From DASZHJ01 sp035938015 (GTDB lineage Bacteria > Pseudomonadota > Alphaproteobacteria > ATCC43930 > CGMCC-115725), in the NCBI GenBank assembly GCA_035938015.1, contig DASZHJ010000232.1, forward strand, positions 1-15,795: 15,795 bases of DNA, in the 5' to 3' direction. The notes below the pieces were generated by a model that did not search any database, was not told the origin of the DNA, and worked only from the letters and a program-made list of their open reading frames with translations. Within the stretch, counting starts at the first letter, position 1; the number at the start of each line of letters is the position of its first letter. The position numbers and the translations under genes were made by a program. Shown one piece after another: positions 1-6,518 of the stretch.

Positions 1-1
1 C

Positions 2-115
2 GAGCCGATCCCCCATGTCCGCCTCGCCCGGGTCGGCGCGCCGCAAGACACCAAGACCGTGTCCGCGGCGGTCCTCACGGACCGTCGGTATTTCAAGTAC
101 GTGTCACCGGATTAG
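2..115 (+). CDS. C-terminal end of an unidentified protein (partial, cut by window edge)
   Basis: Reading frame 2 is open from the window edge to a TAG at 113-115 and encodes 37 residues ending in RRYFKYVSPD. The composition (Arg/Ala/Val-rich, with an aromatic patch near the end) looks like genuine coding sequence, but no domain can be recognised from so short a tail and no start lies in the window. About 145 bases separate it from the next gene. It could be a chance open frame, so confidence is low to moderate. Sequence to the left would settle it. Confidence 0.4.
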   Translation, partial: EPIPHVRLARVGAPQDTKTVSAAVLTDRRYFKYVSPD

Positions 116-141
116 CCGGGATCCTCGCTAGGTCAGCGCGC

Positions 142-170
142 TTGACGTAATTGCTGCGGCGCACTACATC
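142..170 (+). promoter_or_regulatory. possible sigma-70-like promoter upstream of phaZ
   Basis: TTGACG at 142-147 is a good -35 match. It is spaced 17 bases from TACATC at 165-170, which matches the -10 consensus at only three of six positions. It lies about 90 bases before the phaZ start in the only sizeable non-coding stretch there (116-260). The weak -10 makes this tentative. Confidence 0.25.
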
Positions 171-260
171 GAAACCGTGGCTACTTCCGGTGTTTCGAAC
201 ATTCTGCGCGTACTGATCTCGCGTCCGCGTGCCGCGGCCGCTCTCCGCTTCTGATCCGCC

Positions 261-1478
261 ATGCTCTACGCCGCCTATCAAGCCCATAGCGATGCGCTTG
301 CGCCCGTGCGGCTGATGGCCGAGGCCGCGCGCGGCTGGCTCGCGCACCCCTGGCCCGTGCTCGGGGGCCATCCCATGGTGCGCTCGCTGGCCGCGGCCTG
401 TGAGCTTCTCTCGCGCGCGGGCATGTCGCACCAGCCGCCGGCTTTCGGTTTGCGCGAGACGGTGGTGGCCGGACGACCTGTCGCCGTGCACGAGGAGGTG
501 GCGCGCCAGCATCCCTTCTGCGCGCTGCTCCATTTCCGCAAGGACGTCCCGATCGAGCAGCCGCGCGTGCTGGTGGTCGCCCCGCTCTCGGGGCATTTTC
601 CGACGCTCTTGCGCGGCACGGTCGAGGCGCTGCTGCCCGAGCACGACGTCTACATCACCGACTGGATCAACGCCCGGAACGTTCCACTTCTGCACGGCCG
701 GTTTGATCTCGATGACTACATCGATCTCGTGATCGAGGATCTGCGGGCGCTGGGTCCGGGCGCGCACGTCATTGCGGTGTGCCAACCCTCCGTGCCCGTC
801 CTGGCGGCCGTCGCGCTCATGTCCGCGGCCGGCGATGCCGCCGTGCCCGCCAGCATGGTGCTGATGGGCGGGCCGATCGATCCGCGCGCCAAACCGACCG
901 CGGTGAGCGCCTTCGGCGAGAGCCACACTCTCGATTGGTTCGAGCGGCACGTGATCTCCACGGTGCCGGCGCGCTATCCCGGTGCCTTCCGGCGGGTCTA
1001 TCCGGGCTTCCTGCAGCTGATCGGTTTCGTGAGCATGAACCTCGACCGGCACGTCTCCGCCCACGCCGATCTGTTCCGCAATCTGGTGCGTGGCGACGGC
1101 GAGAGCGCGCGGGTGACCAAGGCGTTCTACGACGAATACCTGAGCGTGATGGACCTGCCGGCGGACTTTTACCTGCAGACCGTGAAGCGGGTATTCCAAG
1201 AGCGTGGCCTCGCCACCGCCCGGTTTGTCTCGCGGGATCGGAAGGTTGAGCCCTCGGCAATCGCCCGCACGGCCCTGCTCTGTGTCGAGGGCGAGAACGA
1301 CGACATCTGCGCGGTCGGCCAGACCAGGGCCGCGCTCGAGCTCTGCAGCGGAATTCCCGAGGCCCGCAAGGCCTATCACTTACAGCCGCGGGTGGGCCAT
1401 TTCGGCGTCTTCAACGGCCGCCGTTGGCGCGAGGAAATCTTCCCGAAGGTGCGTGACTTCGTCCGCGCGAACGGGTGA
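261..1478 (+). CDS. phaZ: intracellular polyhydroxyalkanoate (PHB) depolymerase
   Basis: This 405-residue protein matches the intracellular PHB depolymerase family, whose members hydrolyse native cytoplasmic PHB granules to 3-hydroxybutyrate oligomers or monomers. It begins MLYAAYQ, as the family does (typically MLYQ...), which supports the ATG at 261 although no clear Shine-Dalgarno sequence precedes it. The family uses a cysteine in a lipase-box-like site. Here Cys174 sits in VCQPS, Asp347 in GENDD and His380 in RVGHFG. These lie eight to nine residues before the Cys183/Asp355/His388 triad I recall for the Cupriavidus enzyme. Length is normal and there is no signal peptide, so it should act in the cytoplasm. 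It is followed after 64 bases by a beta-keto-acid cleavage enzyme and a CoA transferase. That fits recycling of storage polymer through acetoacetate, although no 3-hydroxybutyrate dehydrogenase is in the window. Confidence 0.9.
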   Translation: MLYAAYQAHSDALAPVRLMAEAARGWLAHPWPVLGGHPMVRSLAAACELLSRAGMSHQPPAFGLRETVVAGRPVAVHEEVARQHPFCALLHFRKDVPIEQPRVLVVAPLSGHFPTLLRGTVEALLPEHDVYITDWINARNVPLLHGRFDLDDYIDLVIEDLRALGPGAHVIAVCQPSVPVLAAVALMSAAGDAAVPASMVLMGGPIDPRAKPTAVSAFGESHTLDWFERHVISTVPARYPGAFRRVYPGFLQLIGFVSMNLDRHVSAHADLFRNLVRGDGESARVTKAFYDEYLSVMDLPADFYLQTVKRVFQERGLATARFVSRDRKVEPSAIARTALLCVEGENDDICAVGQTRAALELCSGIPEARKAYHLQPRVGHFGVFNGRRWREEIFPKVRDFVRANG

Positions 1479-1542
1479 AATAAGCGCGCGTCCGAGGGTT
1501 TGCAGGCCCTGCGTTCGAGAGAAAATCCGGGAGGATCACGCC

Positions 1543-2481
1543 ATGGCGGCTGTGGCCAAGAAAGTCATCATCACCTGCGCGGTCACGGGGTCGATCCACA
1601 CCCCCACGATGAGCCCACACCTGCCGCTGACACCCGACGAGGTCGCAACCCAAGCGATCGAGGCCGCGGAGGCGGGAGCCGCCATCCTGCACCTGCACGC
1701 CCGCGACCCCAAGGACGGCCGGCCGACACCGGACCCGGCGGTCTTCATGCAATTCCTGCCGCGCATCAAGCAGGCGACCGCGGCGGTCGTGAACATCACC
1801 ACCGGCGGCGGCCATGGGATGACCCTTGAGGAGCGCTTGGCGGCGCCGCTCAAGGCCTCGCCCGAGATGACCTCACTCAACATGGGCTCGATGAATTTCG
1901 GCCTCTACCCCATGCTCGCGCGCTACAAGGAATGGAAGCACGATTGGGAGCCGAAGCACCTTGAAGCATCACGGGACTTCATTTTTAGAAACACATTCAA
2001 GGATATAGAGAGGATACTTAAGGAGTTAGGGGAGGGCCACGGCACGCGCTTCGAGTTCGAATGCTACGACGTCGGCCATCTCTATACGCTGGCTCATTTT
2101 TTGGACCGCAAGCTGGTCAAGCCGCCGCTCTTCGTTCAGACCATCTTCGGGATCCTCGGCGGGATCGGCGCCGATCCCGACAACCTCGTCCATATGAAGA
2201 ACATCGCCGACAAGCTGTTCGGCTCGGACTATTACTGGTCCATCCTGGCGGCCGGCCGCCATCAGCTGCCATTTGTCACCATGGGGGCCATCATGGGCGG
2301 CAATGTGCGCGTCGGGCTCGAGGACTCGCTCTATGTCGGCAAGGGCCAGCTCGCGAAGTCGAATGCCGATCAGGTGCGCCGGATCCGCGCCATTCTGGAA
2401 AATCTGTCGTTCGAGATCGCTAGCCCGCAAGATGCCCGCGAGATGCTGCACCTCAAGGGCGGTGACCGCGTCACCTTCTGA
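1543..2481 (+). CDS. beta-keto acid cleavage enzyme (BKACE, DUF849 family)
   Basis: This 312-residue TIM-barrel enzyme belongs to the BKACE/Kce family (3-keto-5-aminohexanoate cleavage and relatives). The family condenses a beta-keto acid with acetyl-CoA and cleaves it to acetoacetate plus a new acyl-CoA. Zinc ligands are visible: His50 and His52 in ILHLHARD and Glu260 in the VGLEDSLYVG segment. Arg256 and Asp261 keep the family spacing. Other family hallmarks are FEFECYDVGHLY (170-181) and FGILGGIGA (202-210). The frame stays open far upstream, but the ATG at 1543 follows GGGAGG (1529-1534) and gives the normal N-terminus. The substrate cannot be read from sequence: 3-oxoadipate, dehydrocarnitine and other keto acids are handled by different subfamilies. 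The PcaIJ-like genes next door favour a dicarboxylic or short-chain keto acid. Residues about 147-163 are encoded by an AT-rich rare-codon stretch unlike the rest of the gene. Confidence 0.88.
   Translation: MAAVAKKVIITCAVTGSIHTPTMSPHLPLTPDEVATQAIEAAEAGAAILHLHARDPKDGRPTPDPAVFMQFLPRIKQATAAVVNITTGGGHGMTLEERLAAPLKASPEMTSLNMGSMNFGLYPMLARYKEWKHDWEPKHLEASRDFIFRNTFKDIERILKELGEGHGTRFEFECYDVGHLYTLAHFLDRKLVKPPLFVQTIFGILGGIGADPDNLVHMKNIADKLFGSDYYWSILAAGRHQLPFVTMGAIMGGNVRVGLEDSLYVGKGQLAKSNADQVRRIRAILENLSFEIASPQDAREMLHLKGGDRVTF
1975..2034 (+). other. AT-rich, rare-codon island inside the BKACE gene
   Basis: Bases 1981-2030 hold 16 G/C of 50 (32%, hand count), while the surrounding gene is visibly far above 60%. 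The codons switch to AGA, AGG, ATA (twice), CTT, TTA and ACA, which are scarce elsewhere in this window. The encoded residues (about 147-163, including FRNTFKDIE) still read as normal family sequence, so the protein is intact. Synonymous substitution under selection for RNA structure or slow translation, a very short gene-conversion tract, or an assembly artefact could each explain it. Confidence 0.7.
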
Positions 2482-2487
2482 CCTGCG

Positions 2488-3159
2488 ATGATCGACAAGC
2501 GCGTGGCGAGTCTGGCTGCGGCCGTCGCGGACGTTAAGGACGGCGCGACCATCCTCTGCGCGGGCTTCGGGGCGGTCGGCATGGCGGACGAACTCCTGGA
2601 GGCGCTGCTGGAGCAGGGCGCCAGGGATTTGGTCGCGGTCGCCAATAATGCCGGAAGCGGCGACCGCGGACTGGCGGCGCTGATCGCCAATGGGCGCGTG
2701 CGTAAAGTGATCTGCTCCTATCCGCGCACGGACAAACCCCATGCCTTCGAGGCCGCTTACAAGGCGGGTCGGCTCGAGCTCGAGCTGGTGCCGCAGGGCA
2801 CGCTCAGCGAGCGCATGCGCTGCGCCGCGGCAGGGCTCGGCGGCTTCTACTCGCCGGTCGGCGTGGGGACGCGGCTCGCCGAGGGCAAAGAGGTTCGCGA
2901 GATCGACGGCCGCACCTACGTGCTGGAGAAGCCGCTCAGGGGCGACGTGGCCTTTTGCAAGGCGCTGAAATCCGATCGCTGGGGCAATCTGGTCTACCGG
3001 AAGGCGGCGCGGAACTTCAATCCGACCATGGCGATGGCGGCCGATCTGACTGTGGTGCAGGTGAAGGAGTTCGTGGAATTGGGCGGGCTCGATCCCGAGA
3101 TGATCGTCACCCCCGGCATTTTCGTCGATCGTGTGGTACAGGTGGTCGGCGCCAAATGA
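2488..3159 (+). CDS. pcaI: 3-oxoacid/3-oxoadipate CoA-transferase subunit A
   Basis: This 223-residue protein is the alpha subunit of a class I (family I) CoA transferase. These heterodimers or tetramers move CoA from succinyl-CoA to a 3-oxo acid such as 3-oxoadipate or acetoacetate. It begins MIDKRVASL. It carries the glycine-rich GFGAVGMADELL segment (about residues 26-37), the VRKVICSYPR segment, KSDRWGNLVYRKAARNF and the C-terminal VTPGIFVDRVV, all very similar to PcaI proteins of the beta-ketoadipate pathway. Length is typical. It starts six bases after the BKACE stop and overlaps the next gene by ATGA, so it is surely co-translated with subunit B. The sequence does not separate 3-oxoadipate from acetoacetate as substrate, so the symbol is given by resemblance only. 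Confidence 0.87.
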   Translation: MIDKRVASLAAAVADVKDGATILCAGFGAVGMADELLEALLEQGARDLVAVANNAGSGDRGLAALIANGRVRKVICSYPRTDKPHAFEAAYKAGRLELELVPQGTLSERMRCAAAGLGGFYSPVGVGTRLAEGKEVREIDGRTYVLEKPLRGDVAFCKALKSDRWGNLVYRKAARNFNPTMAMAADLTVVQVKEFVELGGLDPEMIVTPGIFVDRVVQVVGAK

Positions 3160-3839
3160 GTTCACCGGCCAAACCACTGACCCGTCGGCAGATCGCCTGG
3201 CGCGCGGCTCAGGACATCGTCGACGGCTCCTATGTGAACCTCGGCATCGGCCTGCCGACATTGGTCGCGGACTTCATTCCGGCGGACCGGGAGATCGTAT
3301 TCCACAGCGAGAACGGCATCCTCGGTCTTGGCAAGGCGCCGGCGCCGGGAGAGGTGGATCCCGATCTCATCAACGCCGGCAAGGGCGCCGCGAGCCTGCT
3401 GCCGGGCGGCTCGTTCTTCCATCACACCGACGCCTTCCTGATGATCCGCGGCGGCCACGTCGACCTCTCGCTCATGGGCGCGTTCGAGGTTTCGGCCGAA
3501 GGCGATCTCGCGAACTGGACCACCAACGATCCGCATTTTGCGCCAGGCGTCGGCGGCGCCATGGACCTCGCCGCGGGTGCGCGCGAGGTGCGCGTCCTGC
3601 TCGAGCACACCACCAAGGAGGGTGAGCCTCGATTGCGCGGGTGCTGCGGCTATCCCCTGACGGCGCTGCGCTGCGTCAAACGGATCTATACCAATTTCGC
3701 GGTGCTGGATGTGACGCCGGAGGGCCTGCGTGTGCTCGAAATGGTCGAGGGCCTGGGGCTCAATGGGCTGCAAGCGCTCACGGAGCCGCGGCTCATGCTC
3801 GCCGACGATTGGCGCCTCCTGGCGTGTCCACCCGTATAG
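3156..3839 (+). CDS. pcaJ: 3-oxoacid/3-oxoadipate CoA-transferase subunit B
   Basis: This 227-residue beta subunit partners the preceding gene. The catalytic glutamate of class I CoA transferases is Glu52 in the FHSENGILG motif, the residue that forms the gamma-glutamyl-CoA intermediate. Further family segments are YVNLGIGLPTLVADF (26-40), PGEVDPDLINAGK, SFFHHTDAFLMIRGGH and DLANWTTND. The ATG at 3156 overlaps the subunit A stop as ATGA. The frame is open further upstream, but only inside the pcaI shadow. Overall it resembles PcaJ closely. With BKACE upstream, either 3-oxoadipate activation or acetoacetate activation is plausible. Confidence 0.88.
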   Translation: MSSPAKPLTRRQIAWRAAQDIVDGSYVNLGIGLPTLVADFIPADREIVFHSENGILGLGKAPAPGEVDPDLINAGKGAASLLPGGSFFHHTDAFLMIRGGHVDLSLMGAFEVSAEGDLANWTTNDPHFAPGVGGAMDLAAGAREVRVLLEHTTKEGEPRLRGCCGYPLTALRCVKRIYTNFAVLDVTPEGLRVLEMVEGLGLNGLQALTEPRLMLADDWRLLACPPV

Positions 3840-3925
3840 ATCGGGCCCTGTCATCGCGGTGTCACGAAGCGGAGTTAATCAGCGCCGGCGACAGATCAAC
3901 GAACCGAAGCGATGGGGGAACTTTC

Positions 3926-5305
3926 ATGAGGGGTCCGGCTCGCATTCTGCCATTCGCCGCGCTTGCTCTGGCGCTCGCCGGCGCGCCCGCCTCGGCGCAA
4001 ACCGCGCCGGTGAAAGCGCCGAAGGGCATCGAGAAGATCGAGCACATCGTTGTGATCTATCTGGAGAATCACAGCTTCGACAACCTGTTCGGCAAATTTC
4101 CGGGCGCCGACGGTCTGTCGCGTGCGGGCAAGCGGGCGATCCAAGTGGATCTCGACGGCAAGCCCTACAAGGTCTTGCCGCCGGTGATCGACGCCGGACA
4201 GAAGCCGCCGACGGCTGATACCCGCTTCCCGGCCAACCTGGCGAACAAGCCCTTTTTCATCGATCAGTACGTCCCGCTCGATCAGAAGTATCCGAGCGCG
4301 ATCCACGCCTACCTGCACGAGATCGCACAAATCGATGGCGGGAAGATGGACAAGTTCGTCTCGGCGGGAGATTCCGGCGGGCTTGTCATGGGCTACAGCG
4401 ACGGGAGCAAGCTCAAGCTCTGGACGTATGCGCGGGACTATGTTCTCGCCGACAATTTCTTTCACGCCGCGTTCGGCGGCTCGTTCCTGAACCACTTCTG
4501 GACCATCTGCGCCTGCACGCCCAGCTACGACAATGCGCCGCAGTCGATGCGCACGACCTTCGACGCGAAGGGCCATTTCACCAAGGACGGCCAAGTTCTT
4601 CCGGACGGCTCGGTCGTGAACACGAGCTTCACGGTGTTCACGCCCCACCCCGCGAGCATCACCGACAAGAGCCTGCTGATTCCGCCGCAGACCATGAAGA
4701 CGATCGGAGACGAGCTCTCGCAGAAGAACGTCTCCTGGGCGTGGTACTCCGGCGGCTGGGCCGCCGCGCTCGCGGGCAATCCGACGCCGGACTTCCAGTT
4801 CCACCATCAGCCCTTCGCTTATTTTGCGAACTACGCCGACGGGACTGAGGCGAAGCGGCAGCATCTGAAGGACGAAGCGGATCTCCTCGCGGACATCGAT
4901 AAGGGCACGCTTCCTGCGGTAGTGTTCTGGAAGCCGGTCGGCGAGGAGAACGAGCATCCCGGCTACGCGAATACCAGCTCGGGTGACGAGCACACCGCGG
5001 AGATGATCGAGAAGATCCGCAAGAGCCCTCTCTGGAAGAGTACGGTCATCATTGTGACCTACGACGAGAACGGTGGGATGTGGGATCACGCAGCGCCACC
5101 CAAGGTCGACAAGTGGGGGCCGGGCTCGCGCGTGCCGACGGTGGTCGTCTCCGCGCTGGCACGGAAGCACTACATCGACCACACAGTCTATGACACGACC
5201 TCGATCCTGAAGTTGATCGAGAGCCGCTATGGCCTCGCGCCGCTGGGCACGCGGGACGCGAAGGCTAACAACCTTGCGCACGCGTTGAACCTCACGGCGA
5301 GATAG
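3926..5305 (+). CDS. secreted phosphoesterase of the phospholipase C/acid phosphatase superfamily
   Basis: This 459-residue protein has a Sec-type signal peptide: basic start MRGPAR, a hydrophobic Ala/Leu stretch, and probable cleavage after ASA near residue 24. The alkaline-phosphatase-like phosphoesterase fold common to phospholipases C and AcpA-type acid phosphatases follows. Metal- and phosphate-site motifs visible are ENHSFDNLFG (47-56), the GGSFLNHFW region (about 184-192), VTYDENGG (377-384) and DHAAPP (387-392), then the conserved GSRVPTVVVS and DTTSILKLIE segments. ATG 3926 is chosen because it starts the signal peptide and follows a GGGGG-rich Shine-Dalgarno sequence (3914-3918). 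It should act in the periplasm or outside the cell, releasing phosphate from phosphomonoesters or phospholipid head groups. The exact substrate is open. It lies 86 bases after pcaJ and may be its own unit. Confidence 0.85.
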   Translation: MRGPARILPFAALALALAGAPASAQTAPVKAPKGIEKIEHIVVIYLENHSFDNLFGKFPGADGLSRAGKRAIQVDLDGKPYKVLPPVIDAGQKPPTADTRFPANLANKPFFIDQYVPLDQKYPSAIHAYLHEIAQIDGGKMDKFVSAGDSGGLVMGYSDGSKLKLWTYARDYVLADNFFHAAFGGSFLNHFWTICACTPSYDNAPQSMRTTFDAKGHFTKDGQVLPDGSVVNTSFTVFTPHPASITDKSLLIPPQTMKTIGDELSQKNVSWAWYSGGWAAALAGNPTPDFQFHHQPFAYFANYADGTEAKRQHLKDEADLLADIDKGTLPAVVFWKPVGEENEHPGYANTSSGDEHTAEMIEKIRKSPLWKSTVIIVTYDENGGMWDHAAPPKVDKWGPGSRVPTVVVSALARKHYIDHTVYDTTSILKLIESRYGLAPLGTRDAKANNLAHALNLTAR

Positions 5306-5316
5306 TCGACCTTCCT

Positions 5317-5341
5317 GGGGTGCGCCCATTTGGCGCGTCCC
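5317..5341 (+). terminator. GC-rich hairpin after the phosphoesterase gene
   Basis: Bases 5317-5326 can pair with 5332-5341 (ten pairs, two of them G-U) around a five-base loop, 11 bases after the stop codon. No T-run follows, so it is not a canonical intrinsic terminator. It may still stabilise the transcript end or assist termination. Confidence 0.45.
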
Positions 5342-5456
5342 GATCGCACGGGAACGTGATGCTGTTCCCTGGTGTTTCGCTGGCATATCAAGCCGCGCTG
5401 CCCCGATCCTGGAAACTGCGCCATACTGCTCTCAGGGGCGGAGAGGGGAGGTTGTC

Positions 5457-5954
5457 GTGCCCACAGCCACCGCGAACACGCTTCTGAAGGTCATCGCCCT
5501 GATGGCGCTTGTACTCGTTTCGGCTTGCGCCGGAGGAGGTGTCCCCGCGGGTCCGAGCTTCGCGCAAGTCGCGGCTCAGCTGCCTCCGGTGCCGTCCGGT
5601 CGCGCGCGATTTTTCTTTTATCGCGACTACGAGCCCTACGAGAGCCTGAGCCGCCCGTACGCCACCCTGAACGGCGATGTCGCCGGTATTTCCGAACCGG
5701 GTGGGGTGTTTTATCGCGATGTCGCTCCCGGCCGATACCTGGTCTCGGTTCGCAACTACACATTCTATCCTGGCCAAGACAAGACCGTGGACATCGGCGC
5801 CGGACAGACCGCCTATGTGAAAGTCGAATCCCTGAGGAGCTACAACAGCGGCGATAGTTCCTACGAACCGGATACTTTCGCCGTCGTGGTCGTCGATCCC
5901 GCGGACGGCCAGAGGGACATCGCCTCGAAGCGATATTTTGCGAACGGCTCGTAA
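5457..5954 (+). CDS. DUF2846-like lipoprotein, first of a tandem pair
   Basis: This 165-residue predicted lipoprotein starts at a GTG preceded by a strong GGGGAGG Shine-Dalgarno sequence around 5443-5449. The signal segment ends in a lipobox, LVSAC, with the lipidated cysteine near residue 24. The mature part is a compact beta-rich domain of the DUF2846 kind: RFFFYRDYEPYESLSRP, then SEPGGVFYRDVAPGRYLVSV and YVKVESLR. It likely sits on the inner face of the outer membrane or in the periplasm. No enzymatic motif is visible and the function is unknown. It is paralogous to the next gene, with 31 of 49 residues identical over the core block by hand alignment, and both end with a similar KRY...GS/AS tail. 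Confidence 0.8.
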   Translation: MPTATANTLLKVIALMALVLVSACAGGGVPAGPSFAQVAAQLPPVPSGRARFFFYRDYEPYESLSRPYATLNGDVAGISEPGGVFYRDVAPGRYLVSVRNYTFYPGQDKTVDIGAGQTAYVKVESLRSYNSGDSSYEPDTFAVVVVDPADGQRDIASKRYFANGS

Positions 5955-5967
5955 GATCCCGCGTTGC

Positions 5968-6021
5968 GGCGCCGAGCCGAGGCGCCTATGGTTTCTTCGG
6001 CTTTGAAACCCCTGAGGCGCC
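5968..6021 (+). promoter_or_regulatory. structured leader covering the ribosome-binding site of the second lipoprotein gene
   Basis: Three copies of the self-complementary hexamer GGCGCC lie at 5968-5973, 5981-5986 and 6016-6021. The second and third copies, together with GGTTTC (5990-5995) and GAAACC (6005-6010), form a two-segment hairpin ending one base before the ATG at 6023. The only Shine-Dalgarno-like sequence, GAGG at 6014-6017, is partly inside the right arm. Pairing the first and second copies instead (seven-base loop) would free it. Regulation is inferred; the repeats are seen. Confidence 0.4.
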
Positions 6022-6022
6022 C

Positions 6023-6490
6023 ATGTGGAACCTGAAGCGCACCGTACTGGTCTTGGCCGGCATCCTGCTGGCGGCTTGCCAAGGCCGGGTGAGCGAGCCC
6101 GTGATGGGTTCGGTCAGTGTGGCGCCCGTGGCAGCTGGCTTGGCGCGGATTTACTTCTACCGAGATTGGGAGCCCTATGAGAGCCTGTCACGGCCGCTGA
6201 TCTACTTGAACGACGCGGCGGCGGAGATCTCGGAGCCCGGCGGGATCTCGTTCCGCGATGTGCCAGCCGGCGAGTACCATATCAGCGTCGACAGCCAAGG
6301 CACCTATCCGCACCAGTTCAAGACACTGGTCGTGCGTGCTGGTGACATCCGTTACGTCAAGATCGAGTCGTTGAGAAACTGGTATCGAGGCCCGTTCTGG
6401 TATCGCGATACTTTTGTCGTGGAGCTGATCCCCGAGCGCCAGGCGCAGGACGAGATCGCCGATAAGCGCTATATACCTGGCGCTTCCTAG
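6023..6490 (+). CDS. DUF2846-like lipoprotein, second of a tandem pair
   Basis: This 155-residue predicted lipoprotein begins MWNLKRTVLVLAG and has a clean lipobox, LLAAC, with the modified cysteine near residue 19. The mature domain repeats the pattern of its upstream neighbour: RIYFYRDWEPYESLSRP, SEPGGISFRDVPAGEYHISV, YVKIESLR and a KRYIPGAS end. The pair therefore arose by tandem duplication. The C-terminal third is more diverged and Tyr/Trp-rich (NWYRGPFWYRDTF). The function is unknown. The gene is 68 bases downstream of the first copy and ends 28 bases from the convergent molybdenum-cofactor gene. Its start is covered by a possible mRNA hairpin. Confidence 0.8.
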   Translation: MWNLKRTVLVLAGILLAACQGRVSEPVMGSVSVAPVAAGLARIYFYRDWEPYESLSRPLIYLNDAAAEISEPGGISFRDVPAGEYHISVDSQGTYPHQFKTLVVRAGDIRYVKIESLRNWYRGPFWYRDTFVVELIPERQAQDEIADKRYIPGAS

Positions 6491-6518
6491 GCTTCTGCGA
6501 GCGACTGGGCGTTGGGCT

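Noticed and set aside
93..1379. 428-codon minus-strand open frame opposite phaZ
   Set aside because: It is antisense to a gene with clear catalytic motifs, is rich in Arg/His/Gly/Asp and shows no recognisable domain. Long antisense frames are expected in GC-rich coding DNA.
1204..1542. N-terminal extension of the BKACE gene into phaZ
   Set aside because: The added residues are Arg/Ser/Pro-rich shadow sequence. The ATG at 1543 has a good Shine-Dalgarno sequence and the expected family start.
3896..5386. 496-codon minus-strand open frame opposite the phosphoesterase
   Set aside because: The Arg/Val/Asp-rich composition is typical of a codon-shadow frame. The plus-strand frame has a signal peptide and conserved motifs.
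5955..6022. intergenic GGCGCC repeats as a CRISPR-like or mobile repeat
   Set aside because: There are only three hexamers with unequal spacing and no longer repeat unit. Hairpin formation explains them better.
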